A stretch of 39,944 bases of DNA from a virus. A model generated the notes under the pieces. That model searched no databases, was not told the DNA's origin, and saw only the letters and a program-made list of their open reading frames with translations. A program made the position numbers and the translations under genes. Shown here one piece after another: positions 13,027 to 20,774 of the stretch (positions within the stretch are counted from its first letter, which is position 1; each line of letters starts with the position of its first letter). The DNA lies in the IMG/VR virus record IMGVR_UViG_3300025889_000291, positions 1 to 39,944 of that record; one strand, written 5' to 3'.

Positions 13027-13103
13027 GCTTCCGTAGCTCAACTGGATAGAGCATGAGACTTCTAATCTCAGGGTTGCAGGTTCGAGCCCTGCCGGGAGCA
13101 CCA
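13027..13103 (+). tRNA. tRNA-Arg (anticodon UCU)
   Basis: A full cloverleaf is visible: acceptor GCTTCCG (13027-13033) with CGGGAGC (13093-13099, one T-G pair), anticodon stem GAGA/TCTC around loop CTTCTAA with anticodon TCT, a T arm with GGTTCGAGCCC, and an encoded CCA at 13101-13103. It reads AGA and, by wobble, AGG. AGG is the main arginine codon of the QV-repeat ORFs on both sides of it. Confidence 0.92.
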
Positions 13104-13123
13104 ATCTATCTTAAGGAAACTAT

Positions 13124-13261
13124 ATGCTATCAGACTATCCCGAACCATGGACGGTCAGCACTTGGATCATTTATCTGCTGGTGTTAGGGTGCTATTTCGG
13201 TGTACTATATGTATTAAGCGCGGCAGAGCGTATCAATTATGGAGAATCAAATGATGATTAA
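13124..13261 (+). CDS. Membrane microprotein, module copy B (45 residues)
   Basis: ATG 13124 follows AAGGAAA. The product opens MLSDYPEPWTVSTWIIYLLV, has one hydrophobic helix (about residues 13-33) and ends NYGESNDD. It matches the layout of the ORF at 11668-11799: short polar N-terminus, W-x-I-Y-L helix, acidic tail, and overlap with the acidic gene. Confidence 0.6.
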   Translation: MLSDYPEPWTVSTWIIYLLVLGCYFGVLYVLSAAERINYGESNDD

Positions 13262-13463
13262 GAGCGGGTTCGTACCTGACACACTAGAGGATTATGACGA
13301 GTTCGATGACTGGGTATGGACTGATAGGGATACGGAATCAGTCGAAGAAAATATCAAGATCAAACCATGGGATCTTAATATCGGCAGAGGGGTATGGTCA
13401 GATGAAGAGACCGAAACACAAAAAGAAATCGAATCCTATCGCCAAAGATTTGATGACGAGTAA
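13251..13463 (+). CDS. Acidic protein, module copy B (70 residues)
   Basis: It starts at ATG 13251, six bases after GGAG as in copy A. The sequence DTLEDYDEFDDWVWTDRDTE is followed by VEENIKIKPWDLNIGRGVWS and DEETETQKEIESYRQ. The C-terminal half is clearly homologous to copy A, while the N-terminal half has diverged but kept its acidity. Its last 62 bases also encode the ArfA-like protein in another frame. Confidence 0.65.
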   Translation: MMIKSGFVPDTLEDYDEFDDWVWTDRDTESVEENIKIKPWDLNIGRGVWSDEETETQKEIESYRQRFDDE

Positions 13464-13548
13464 ATACAAACCAATAGCATTACCCAATAAGAAGAAAGAA
13501 CAGAAAAAAGTCGGGTACTCTAACCAAGACACAGGTGATAGCAAATGA
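13402..13548 (+). CDS. ArfA-like small basic protein, module copy B (48 residues), overlapping frame
   Basis: The second frame reads MKRPKHKKKSNPIAKDLMTS, then KYKPIALPNKKKEQKKVGYS. The first 24 residues match copy A (MK-x-x-K-x-K-x-K-S-N-P-x-A-K-x-L-x-T-S-x-Y-K-P), whereas the K-Y-x-R-K part is less well kept, so this copy may have changed role. It shares the AGAGGGG ribosome site. Its stop overlaps QV ORF 11 as ATGA. Confidence 0.48.
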   Translation: MKRPKHKKKSNPIAKDLMTSKYKPIALPNKKKEQKKVGYSNQDTGDSK

Positions 13549-13730
13549 AACAGGTCAAGTGGCAGGTCAGGGCTCAGGTCTGGGATCAGGTCGGGGATCA
13601 GGTTGAGGCTCAGGTCTGGGATCAGGTTGAGGATCAGGTCAGGACTCAGGTCAGGACTCAGGTCAGGGATCAGGTCGAGGGTCAGGTCTGGGATCGGGTC
13701 TGGGATCAGATCAAGGAGCAAACTAGATGA
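13545..13730 (+). CDS. QV-repeat ORF 11 (61 residues)
   Basis: Coupled by ATGA at both ends, it opens [20 protein letters not shown] and has about 14 units, with R-T and E-A/E-D pairs, ending KEQTR. It is the last repeat ORF before the replication genes. The joint after it (AAGGAGCAAACTAG) is the same as after ORF 1. Confidence 0.7.
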   Translation: MKQVKWQVRAQVWDQVGDQVEAQVWDQVEDQVRTQVRTQVRDQVEGQVWDRVWDQIKEQTR

Positions 13731-13876
13731 AACAGGATGTAATCTATGGAGACTTAGAGGACATAGTCCTTGATGATATATATGAGACCTATCCTAACAT
13801 AGAGTCAGAAGATTGGTGTGGCAGGATAGATATGTTTTGGAAGGATAAACTAGATGATACAGGATCTTCTCAATGA
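13727..13876 (+). CDS. Small acidic protein (49 residues)
   Basis: It starts at the ATGA after QV ORF 11 and reads MKQDVIYGDLEDIVLDDIYE, ending DDTGSSQ. It uses the QV-ORF joint as its ribosome site and overlaps the primase start by 23 bases. The net charge is strongly negative. No family is recognised. Confidence 0.5.
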   Translation: MKQDVIYGDLEDIVLDDIYETYPNIESEDWCGRIDMFWKDKLDDTGSSQ

Positions 13877-14591
13877 TGTGATCTTGAAGGATGGGGAAAC
13901 CCTGAGACTGAACTGTCCATCCTGCGGTGGGTACAAGACATTCACGATCACTAAGCTGTCCGGGTCTACAGTCTGGAACTGTTACAAGGCATCGTGTAAT
14001 CTTAAGGGAGGCAAGGGTTCAACCTATTCTCTCAAGGCATATCAAGGGTTACGCAACACTGAACCAGCCGATCTTGTATTCGACTTGCCTCACTCGTTCA
14101 CTCTGGATATACCAGACCATATGATTAAGTACCTGGAAAAGAACAATGTTCTCAAGGCATGGCGTCGGGGATTGGTAGATCTATACCATGATGTGTCTCA
14201 GGACCGGGCTGTATTCCTGATCAAGAAAGATGGTAAGCCTGTAGATGCTGTAGGTAGAGCACTCAAGTACGGTATGAAGTGGCTCAGGTATGGTAAGAGT
14301 TCCGAACCGTTCGTGGTCAGGACAGACTTGAACCATGCTATCCTGGTGGAAGATGCAGCCTCAGCTTGTGCGGTATCTGAATATGGGACTGGCATAGCCT
14401 TACTGGGTACAAGCCTTACCTGTCGTGCGCTAGAGGTGGTCACGCAATACAAATCAGTTACCGTAGCCTTGGACCGGGATGCGTTCAACAAATCACTAGC
14501 CTTAACACGTAGACTCAGGCAATATATGGCAGCCAATGCCAAGCTGCTTCGGGAAGATCCGAAGGCATACCCTAGAGGAGTTATTGAGTGA
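13854..14591 (+). CDS. Phage DNA primase (zinc ribbon and Toprim)
   Basis: This 245-residue protein has a zinc-ribbon with cysteines near 21, 24, 43 and 48 (CPSCGG...CYKASC), then a Toprim domain with the acidic LVEDAASA (E166) and ALDRD (D207, D209). It should make RNA primers for replication. Primase and helicase are separate here, unlike T7 gp4, but their GTGA overlap keeps them coupled. ATG 13854 has AAGGA upstream. Confidence 0.82.
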   Translation: MIQDLLNDVILKDGETLRLNCPSCGGYKTFTITKLSGSTVWNCYKASCNLKGGKGSTYSLKAYQGLRNTEPADLVFDLPHSFTLDIPDHMIKYLEKNNVLKAWRRGLVDLYHDVSQDRAVFLIKKDGKPVDAVGRALKYGMKWLRYGKSSEPFVVRTDLNHAILVEDAASACAVSEYGTGIALLGTSLTCRALEVVTQYKSVTVALDRDAFNKSLALTRRLRQYMAANAKLLREDPKAYPRGVIE

Positions 14592-15802
14592 GCGATAACA
14601 CGAACAATCTCTTGCTCGGCCTGTTTCTTAAATACGATTTCTGGGAGAGCAATCATCTGCTCATCGGGGATCAGTATTTCCAGGACGAGAGCAAGCGTAT
14701 CTATTCTATAATCTCAGAGGCGCATAGCAAATACAAGCGGGATCTAACTATCAACGAGGTTGAGGCTTTGTTGATGGCTAAGTATCCTCTGCTTACTTCC
14801 GCTCAGAAGTCTCTGTATATTAATCTGCTTCGGGATATCAAGCCGGTTATCGGTAGCGATGTAGCCGAGGAAGTTATCAAAGCATCCTTTCGTGAGCATG
14901 TGGGTGAGACCATTGCTCAGTTAGGTATGAACCTGATCGAAGGTAACGAGACCGATCTATCAAAGGTCAAGGAACTGGTAGAGAAGTATGAGGGCGGGTT
15001 TATCCCAGAGAAAGAACTAGAGGTTCTGTCCAACGAGTTCGAAGATATCCTGGAGTATGCTAACGATAAGCTACCGTGGAAGTTTAACCTCGCCGGGTTG
15101 AACAGATTGATTCCTGGTATCGGGCCGGGTAACTTCGGTATCATGTTTGCCCTGGTGGAGTCAGGTAAGTCAGCCTTTAATATCTCTATCTGCTTTGGTC
15201 CTGATGGATTTGCAGAACAGGGAGCACGAGTATTGTATGTAGCTAATGAAGAACCCGCCGAGGCTACTCGGTTTCGGGCAGTCATGTCCAACACAGGGTT
15301 CTCTGAGGAGCGTTTGCTACAGAATAAACATGCTGCCAGAGATATGTGGAGAAGGATCAAGGATAACGTACTGTTCCATGAGACAACCGAGATCCGTCAG
15401 CTAGAGGCTTTGGTCAAGAAGTACAAGCCTGATATCGTTGTGGTAGATCAGATGGATAAACTGAATATCAATGGATCATTCGCTCGTGATGATCTTAAAC
15501 TGTCAGAGATCTATCGCCATGGTCGGGAGATCGCTAAGAAGAATCAGTGTTCTGTCATTGCTGTAACCCAGGCTGATGTTAGTGCTGATGGTCGGACCAG
15601 TCTCAGGTTCACACAGATGTCTGGTAGCAAGATCGGTAAACCTGCTGAGGCTGATTATGTTCTTGGTCTCGGTAAGGAATCAACCGAGAATGGTTCTGAT
15701 AACTTCCTACGATACCTAACTGTATCTAAGAATAAGATCGGAGGTAAGCATGGTCGGTGTATCATTACGATCCAGCCAGAAGTATCTCGGTATCGGGATT
15801 AA
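14588..15802 (+). CDS. DnaB-family replicative helicase
   Basis: The start is GTG 14588, overlapping the primase stop, with AGAGGAG seven bases before it. In 404 residues, an N-terminal helical domain is followed by a RecA-type core: Walker A ALVESGKS (K194), Walker B DIVVVDQ (D287) and a VIAVTQ segment. Walker A has A instead of the leading G, which is allowed. It should unwind DNA at the fork together with the primase. Confidence 0.85.
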   Translation: MSDNTNNLLLGLFLKYDFWESNHLLIGDQYFQDESKRIYSIISEAHSKYKRDLTINEVEALLMAKYPLLTSAQKSLYINLLRDIKPVIGSDVAEEVIKASFREHVGETIAQLGMNLIEGNETDLSKVKELVEKYEGGFIPEKELEVLSNEFEDILEYANDKLPWKFNLAGLNRLIPGIGPGNFGIMFALVESGKSAFNISICFGPDGFAEQGARVLYVANEEPAEATRFRAVMSNTGFSEERLLQNKHAARDMWRRIKDNVLFHETTEIRQLEALVKKYKPDIVVVDQMDKLNINGSFARDDLKLSEIYRHGREIAKKNQCSVIAVTQADVSADGRTSLRFTQMSGSKIGKPAEADYVLGLGKESTENGSDNFLRYLTVSKNKIGGKHGRCIITIQPEVSRYRD

Positions 15803-15875
15803 GATTTCTCTTGACTTTTCAGAAACCGTATGGTACTACGTACTTCGTTACGTACGAAGCCACAAAGCGTAGTAC
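15801..15875 (+). promoter_or_regulatory. TTGACT element and nested hairpin after helicase
   Basis: AAGATTTCTCTTGACTTTT follows the helicase stop, and nearly the same words recur after the polymerase gene. Next comes a nested inverted repeat: GTACTACG (15833-15840) with CGTAGTAC (15868-15875), enclosing CTTCG (15843-15847) with CGAAG (15855-15859). The -10 is poor here (TACTAC at 17 bp), so activation or a structural RNA role is possible. Confidence 0.5.
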
Positions 15876-15908
15876 GGAACGTGGTTTGTTGTGACAGGTG
15901 TATCTATA

Positions 15909-16112
15909 ATGTCAGATAAAACTAAAGAAGAACTTATAGAAGAAAATACTAGGCTAAGGAAAGTACTAAGTACCAGCTTTCCTGAAAGATCGGGTGATAT
16001 ATTTATCTGTGGTTCTTCTAAGGATGTATCATCAGATGGTCTACCAGAGTCTGTAATGATCTGTCCTACTTATGGATCAGACTATTTTGTAATCTATAGA
16101 AAGGTTAGGTAA
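15909..16112 (+). CDS. Hypothetical protein, 67 residues
   Basis: From ATG 15909 the product starts MSDKTKEELIEENTRLRKVL, a short coiled-coil-like helix, followed by a beta-rich part with two cysteines (IFICG, MICPT). An upstream in-frame GTG at 15891 would add six residues. No family is recognised. Confidence 0.5.
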   Translation: MSDKTKEELIEENTRLRKVLSTSFPERSGDIFICGSSKDVSSDGLPESVMICPTYGSDYFVIYRKVR

Positions 16113-16115
16113 GGT

Positions 16116-16292
16116 ATGGCTAAGGGTAAGAAGTCTAAAGGTAAGCATTACGTATCCAAAGGTGAGCGGCCTAGTGTTAAGAGATCAATCCTGAAAGCGG
16201 TCAGGAAAGATGTCAGCCCCTTAACAAGGGCTATCTATAAGCTAGAAGCACAAGGTAAGGTCAAGAAAGAGCCTAGCCAATCCGGTCCCTAA
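16116..16292 (+). CDS. Small basic phage protein (58 residues)
   Basis: ATG 16116 follows TAAGGT. The protein reads MAKGKKSKGKHYVSKGERPS, then KRSILKAVRKD. The S-x-G-E-R-P-S/N-V motif is common in small basic phage proteins between replication genes. A nucleic-acid-binding role is plausible from its charge alone. Confidence 0.6.
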   Translation: MAKGKKSKGKHYVSKGERPSVKRSILKAVRKDVSPLTRAIYKLEAQGKVKKEPSQSGP

Positions 16293-16315
16293 TATACATA
16301 GCCATAAGGAATATC

Positions 16316-16705
16316 GTGAAGAATCATATACTTAATAGAATGCGTGATGCAGCCTATGCCGTGGCTTTGTCAGGTCAGGGTGTCGGACAACGATGTGCCT
16401 TCCGACACGGTGCCGTATTGTTTGACCGGTCAGGTAAGATCTTATCAGCTAAGTCTAACAGTCTTAAGACCCATCCTAAGCTGGCTAAGTTCACTGACTA
16501 TCCGTATCTCCATGCTGAGTCCGCGTGTATCATCGGTCACGGTATGGATAACTGTGATGGCCTTAGTCTCCTGGTTCTAAGAGTGTTGAAGAATAATCAG
16601 GTCAGCCTATCTAAGCCTTGTGTTATCTGTCAGAGAGTGATAGAAGATGCAGGACTAAAGAGTGTGTACTATACTGATGTCAATGGAATGGTTAAGAGGT
16701 TGTGA
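16316..16705 (+). CDS. Cytidine/deoxycytidylate deaminase-like enzyme
   Basis: GTG 16316 lies five bases after AAGGA. The 129-residue protein has the deaminase zinc motif: HAE at residues 66-68 and PCVIC (C102, C105), with the glutamate as proton shuttle. It could convert dCMP to dUMP, the substrate of ThyX, which is encoded further downstream. The protein is shorter than typical dCMP deaminases, so cytidine deamination is also possible. Confidence 0.75.
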   Translation: MKNHILNRMRDAAYAVALSGQGVGQRCAFRHGAVLFDRSGKILSAKSNSLKTHPKLAKFTDYPYLHAESACIIGHGMDNCDGLSLLVLRVLKNNQVSLSKPCVICQRVIEDAGLKSVYYTDVNGMVKRL

Positions 16706-18753
16706 TGTACGATCTAGTTGTTGATTTGGAGGTAGACGTACACGGAGACAGGTCAGATCCAACACCATACAACAACCAGAATATTCTATCAGGTATCGGT
16801 TATCTCCGTATCGGTATGGACACTGATCCTGTCTGTGTATTCCCTGACAACCCTGACGGCATAGATACATTCCGTTCTATCCTTAAAGATGCCCGGTGTG
16901 TTATCGCACACAATGCCAAGTTCGATATGTCCTGGTTACGTGAGACCGGGTTCGATACCGAGGCTAAGTTGATCGACACTATGATCAACCAGTATGTACT
17001 TAACAGAGGTCAGCGTGGTCCTCTTTCCCTATCAGCACTAGCAGAAATATACGGTGTTACAAGGAAGCTGGACTCCCTTAGCCAAGCACTAGATGCTGGT
17101 CAGAATTACTCAGATCTAGATAAGGAAACTCAGGTAGCGTATCTGTCTGCTGACGTACTTGCCACCGCTGAGATCTATCAGAAGCAGACTAAGATACTTC
17201 AGGACGAGGACAGCAAATCCCTTGTCCCTATTAGGGATCTTATGTGTGAGTTCTGTTCCGTCTTGACTGATATCGAACGGTCTGGTATGGCTATCGACCT
17301 TGAGGCATTGAACAAGGTGGATCAGGACTATCAGAAAGAGCAGGAAGAACTAACTCAGTTTCTGACCAAGTACACCAGCCATCTCATGGGCGATACTCCG
17401 GTTAACCTTGGTTCACCAGAACAGATGTCCGAGGTTATCTATTCGTGTAAGCTGACTAACAAGGCGCTCTGGAAAGATATCATGAATATCGGTACGGATG
17501 CACGAGGTAAGCCTAAGCGTCGGCCACACATGTCCCTGGTGGAGTTTAAGGATGCACTAAAGAGGTGCTTCGAACGATCCTATAAGACCAAGGCTATGCA
17601 GTGTCCGTCATGCCAGGGTCGGGGATCATTCTATAAGACCAAGAAAAGCGGAGAACGGTTTAAGAATCCTACTAAGTGCTCGGGTTGTGAGGGGTCAGGC
17701 TTTATCTATACAGATACCAAGCAACGTGCTGGGTTGAATGTGTCACCTTCGGTTGCCTTGGCAGCGTCAGGTGGATTCAAGACTGATAAGATCACCTTGT
17801 CGTCTCTACTGAACAAGACAGATAATCCAGAAGCTAAGAAGTTCCTTGAGTCTATCATCCGACTGTCAGCGATTGATACGTATCGCTCGTCTTTTATTGA
17901 AGGTATCAGGAAAGGAATAAAGAGTGACGGTCTTCTTCACGCTAACTTTAATCAGTGTGTTACTGCTACTGGCCGCTTAAGTAGTAGCAATCCCAACCTA
18001 CAGAACTTCCCTAAAGGTAAACTGTTCCCTGTTCGTAAGGCATTCGTTAGCCGGTTCGATGGCGGTCAGCTTATCGAGATTGATTACTCCCAGCTAGAGT
18101 TCCGGGTGGCTGGTATCCTTGCCAGAGACCCTAAGATCAAACAGGAAGTCGAGTTAGGGTTTGACGTACATGCTTATACGGCCCAGGTCTTGACTGATAA
18201 CGGCGAGCCTACAGAACGTGGGCCAGCTAAAGCATCTACATTCCGTCCGCTGTACGGTGGTACAACAGGTACACCAGCACAGATGGCTTACTTTCGGGAG
18301 TTCTTCGACAAGTATCAAGGAGTGTTTCAATGGCATATTGAACTACAGGATCAGGCTATTCGTACTGAACGGGTTGTCACAGCAACAGGTAGACAGTTTG
18401 AGTTTCCCGGCGTACACCGCACCAGGCATGGTACAGCTAGTGCCAAGACCCAGATCGTTAACTACCCGGTTCAGTCTGTAGCTACGGCGGAGATAGTCCC
18501 GCTCGGGGTGATCATCCTGCATAAAACCCTAAGACGGATGCAGCTTAAAAGCCTAGTGATCAACACGGTCCATGATAGTGTGCTGGTTGATACTCACCCC
18601 GACGAAATCAATATCATTAAGCAGGTTGGACCTCAGTGTCTGCTTGATGCACAACAGGAAGCGACTGATCGATTCGGTATAGATCCCTTCATACCCTTGG
18701 CGGTCGAGATGTCTAAAGGAAAAAACTGGATGGAGCAAGAAGATTTCTCTTGA
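16705..18753 (+). CDS. Family A DNA polymerase with DnaJ-type zinc-finger insertion
   Basis: ATG 16705 (TGATG overlap, AAGAGG before it) gives 682 residues. The N-terminal 3'-5' exonuclease shows DLE (D7, E9), VIAHNAKFD and YLSADVLAT. The middle has two CxxCxGxG zinc-finger motifs (C300, C303, C325, C328) as in DnaJ. The polymerase domain has motif A EIDYSQLEFR (D460), motif B RGPAKASTFRPLYGG (R505, K509, Y517) and motif C VHDSVLVD (H623, D624), with S in place of the usual E after HD. I recall the DnaJ-like insertion from the HMO-2011 phage polymerase. Confidence 0.9.
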   Translation: MYDLVVDLEVDVHGDRSDPTPYNNQNILSGIGYLRIGMDTDPVCVFPDNPDGIDTFRSILKDARCVIAHNAKFDMSWLRETGFDTEAKLIDTMINQYVLNRGQRGPLSLSALAEIYGVTRKLDSLSQALDAGQNYSDLDKETQVAYLSADVLATAEIYQKQTKILQDEDSKSLVPIRDLMCEFCSVLTDIERSGMAIDLEALNKVDQDYQKEQEELTQFLTKYTSHLMGDTPVNLGSPEQMSEVIYSCKLTNKALWKDIMNIGTDARGKPKRRPHMSLVEFKDALKRCFERSYKTKAMQCPSCQGRGSFYKTKKSGERFKNPTKCSGCEGSGFIYTDTKQRAGLNVSPSVALAASGGFKTDKITLSSLLNKTDNPEAKKFLESIIRLSAIDTYRSSFIEGIRKGIKSDGLLHANFNQCVTATGRLSSSNPNLQNFPKGKLFPVRKAFVSRFDGGQLIEIDYSQLEFRVAGILARDPKIKQEVELGFDVHAYTAQVLTDNGEPTERGPAKASTFRPLYGGTTGTPAQMAYFREFFDKYQGVFQWHIELQDQAIRTERVVTATGRQFEFPGVHRTRHGTASAKTQIVNYPVQSVATAEIVPLGVIILHKTLRRMQLKSLVINTVHDSVLVDTHPDEINIIKQVGPQCLLDAQQEATDRFGIDPFIPLAVEMSKGKNWMEQEDFS

Positions 18754-18778
18754 CTTTTAGAAACTATAGGATTATATA
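18750..18778 (+). promoter_or_regulatory. Sigma70-type promoter at the end of the polymerase gene
   Basis: TTGACT (18750-18755), a 17-base spacer and TATATA (18773-18778) form a good promoter overlapping the polymerase stop. The preceding AGATTTCTC is shared with the element after the helicase gene, so these may be a phage-specific middle promoter pair. It would drive the SSB-nuclease-RNR genes. Confidence 0.65.
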
Positions 18779-18805
18779 TACCCTCATTAGCAACGCGAGG
18801 ATAAT

Positions 18806-19063
18806 ATGTACGACATGATGCACGATGAAGACGAAGAATGTATCAACCTGTCAATCAATTTAAATTCTGGTAATACCAGTTATCAGTCGGTAAACTTGTC
18901 CTCTAGCCACCCTTACGATGAAACTTGGCTTGTTCTAGTCGAACAGTTTATCAAGGCACTCAATGCCTATGGGTTTGTTATCAGAGGAACTAACCAGTTA
19001 GTTATCGACCCTTACGGAAAAGTCACTCGCACCGAAATTAATGAAGGACATACTTATGAGTAA
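18806..19063 (+). CDS. Hypothetical protein, 85 residues
   Basis: This is the first gene after the promoter at 18750, starting at ATG 18806 with GAGGA upstream. An acidic N-terminus (MYDMMHDEDEECINLS) is followed by WLVLVEQFIKALNAYGFVI. It overlaps the next start by eight bases. The family is not recognised. Confidence 0.58.
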   Translation: MYDMMHDEDEECINLSINLNSGNTSYQSVNLSSSHPYDETWLVLVEQFIKALNAYGFVIRGTNQLVIDPYGKVTRTEINEGHTYE

Positions 19064-19871
19064 TCTAGCTATCATCACTGACTCCACTGATTTTTCCCAG
19101 CTTTACACAACCCTTTCTCCGGCTGGACCTAACATCGCCCGTCTCCGTATCAACCGGGATTCCTCTGTCGAGGGCTCAGATGGTAGCCTACTGACTGTAC
19201 CTGCACCGTCTCTTGCTCTGCGGGACACTGATGATACCGAGCTATACTCGAATGATTGCTATCTTCGGGTTTATCTCGACACGATGCAGACCGCCGTGTT
19301 CGATTCGGATGCCGAAGAATATACTAATATGTCCGCTCATTTCCGAGACTTTAGTAAGCCTGCTATCGATTGGTTAGGTGGTGATAAGTGTGGCTGGGTT
19401 CCGGCTAAGGTGCGTGAGAAGCTACGTGTAGAAGATCCGACTGCTTATGCTACCGCTAGCAAGGTCAAGCTGTACCGACATGTATATGGTACGGTTCGTA
19501 TGGTTGATGCAGTCGATCCTTCAACCGGTGGTACTAAGGATATTGATAGTGTCCCATTCCGCCTCCGTCTTGGTCCGTCTAACTTTATGGAGATCGGAAA
19601 TGTCATCGGCGGTATTGTAAAGCAAGGCGTAAACCCTGCCTCTGTAGAACTTAAGATTGACTTTGAACTTAAGAAGCGAGGTTCTAACAAGTGGTTCAAC
19701 CTTAAGTACAAGCCGATCATGACCAACATCATCGATCTTGATAGTGATTACCAGGAGTTGCTGAGCGACTTTGCTCAATTGGTTAAGGTTGAGAATGAGC
19801 AGATTCTGGATAAGATGCGGGAGAATGCCAGTGAGGTTGTTGACGAGTTCGATGACGTTCTAGAGGCATAA
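19056..19871 (+). CDS. Probable single-stranded DNA-binding protein
   Basis: ATG 19056 follows AAGGA by seven bases. The 271-residue protein is predicted mostly beta in the middle (for example VKLYRHVYGTVRMV, FRLRLGPSNF) and ends in a short acidic tail, EVVDEFDDVLEA. Acidic tails on a beta core, between a phage polymerase and a Cas4-like nuclease, are typical of phage SSBs that use the tail to recruit partners. No sequence signature is decisive, so the call is by layout and context. Confidence 0.5.
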   Translation: MSNLAIITDSTDFSQLYTTLSPAGPNIARLRINRDSSVEGSDGSLLTVPAPSLALRDTDDTELYSNDCYLRVYLDTMQTAVFDSDAEEYTNMSAHFRDFSKPAIDWLGGDKCGWVPAKVREKLRVEDPTAYATASKVKLYRHVYGTVRMVDAVDPSTGGTKDIDSVPFRLRLGPSNFMEIGNVIGGIVKQGVNPASVELKIDFELKKRGSNKWFNLKYKPIMTNIIDLDSDYQELLSDFAQLVKVENEQILDKMRENASEVVDEFDDVLEA

Positions 19872-19874
19872 CCG

Positions 19875-20774
19875 GTGCTTAGTTCTAAGCATCCTTTGCA
19901 GGAAAAGATCGACGGGTTCCTTAGCGGGAACCCTGAGATCCCCCGAGAGGTACTGGCTCAGACCGCTCAACAGTTTGCGGAGAAACTAGAAAGGTTTAAC
20001 GAGACCCGTGGACCTAGGAAAGGTCTTCCCTCTCTATCACAAATCGGTAAGCCGTTCTGTCAGTTACATGCTGAGAAGATCGGTATGGCTATGACACCTG
20101 AGTTACCCAGTTTTAAGATCAAGATGACTTACGGTGATATGACTGAGGTTATCGCTGTTGCTATCCTTAAGTCTGCCGGTGTTGATATCGTAGCCTTGAA
20201 TCAGAAGACACGACTTGAGACACCGTTAGGAGATCTTAACGGAGAGTTCGACCTGATGATTGATATCGATGGCGAACTGTCTATGTGGGATATCAAGAGC
20301 GCATCTAAGTTTGCTTTCGAGCGCAAGTTTTCTTCCTACAAATATCTAAAGGAAGGAGATTCATTTGGTTACGTAGATCAGTTATGGGGTTACACCTTAG
20401 CAGAACGAGTCAAGTATCCTGATCTGAAGATCGGCGGTTGGATCGTTATCAGTAAAGAGACCGGAGAGATGCTGGTATGTCCTGCTGATCCTGGCGATGA
20501 AGACGAATACCGAAGGAAGATCAAGGACACCCTTGATAGGTTTCTGGAAGCTGACGATACCAACTTCAAGCGGGAGTTTTCGGATGTACCAGAGACTTTC
20601 TATAAGAAAGAAACAGGCAATAGGAAGTTAGGAGTTACGTGTTCTTATTGCAGTTTTAAATTCTCGTGCTGGGAAACCTTGGAGTACCGGCCTAAAGCAA
20701 AGTCGAAAGTTAGAGATGCCTACGAATACTACACCTTCTACCAAGAAGAAGAAGATATCCGTAGCGTCTGCTAA
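19875..20774 (+). CDS. PD-(D/E)XK exonuclease, Cas4/RecB-like
   Basis: GTG 19875 follows AGAGG by eight bases. In 299 residues the catalytic elements are TEVIAV (E), NGEFDLMIDI (D), SMWDIKSAS (D-x-K) and a later DQLWGY (Q), in the order of the RecB/Cas4 nuclease fold. A C-terminal CSYCSFKFSC group may hold an iron-sulphur cluster together with the single C near residue 56. It probably resects DNA ends in phage recombination with the SSB-like protein next to it. Confidence 0.78.
   Translation: MLSSKHPLQEKIDGFLSGNPEIPREVLAQTAQQFAEKLERFNETRGPRKGLPSLSQIGKPFCQLHAEKIGMAMTPELPSFKIKMTYGDMTEVIAVAILKSAGVDIVALNQKTRLETPLGDLNGEFDLMIDIDGELSMWDIKSASKFAFERKFSSYKYLKEGDSFGYVDQLWGYTLAERVKYPDLKIGGWIVISKETGEMLVCPADPGDEDEYRRKIKDTLDRFLEADDTNFKREFSDVPETFYKKETGNRKLGVTCSYCSFKFSCWETLEYRPKAKSKVRDAYEYYTFYQEEEDIRSVC

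Noticed and set aside
7543-13730. CRISPR array
   Set aside because: The repeats are contiguous 12-base coding units with no spacers of unique sequence and no Cas genes nearby.
7543-13730. Diversity-generating retroelement variable repeat
   Set aside because: No reverse transcriptase gene and no adenine-directed variation are present; changes are mostly among G, A, T and C at first codon bases.
15888-15910. TATAAT overlapping the ATG at 15909 as a promoter
   Set aside because: No suitable -35 lies 16-18 bases upstream, and the start would fall within the gene.
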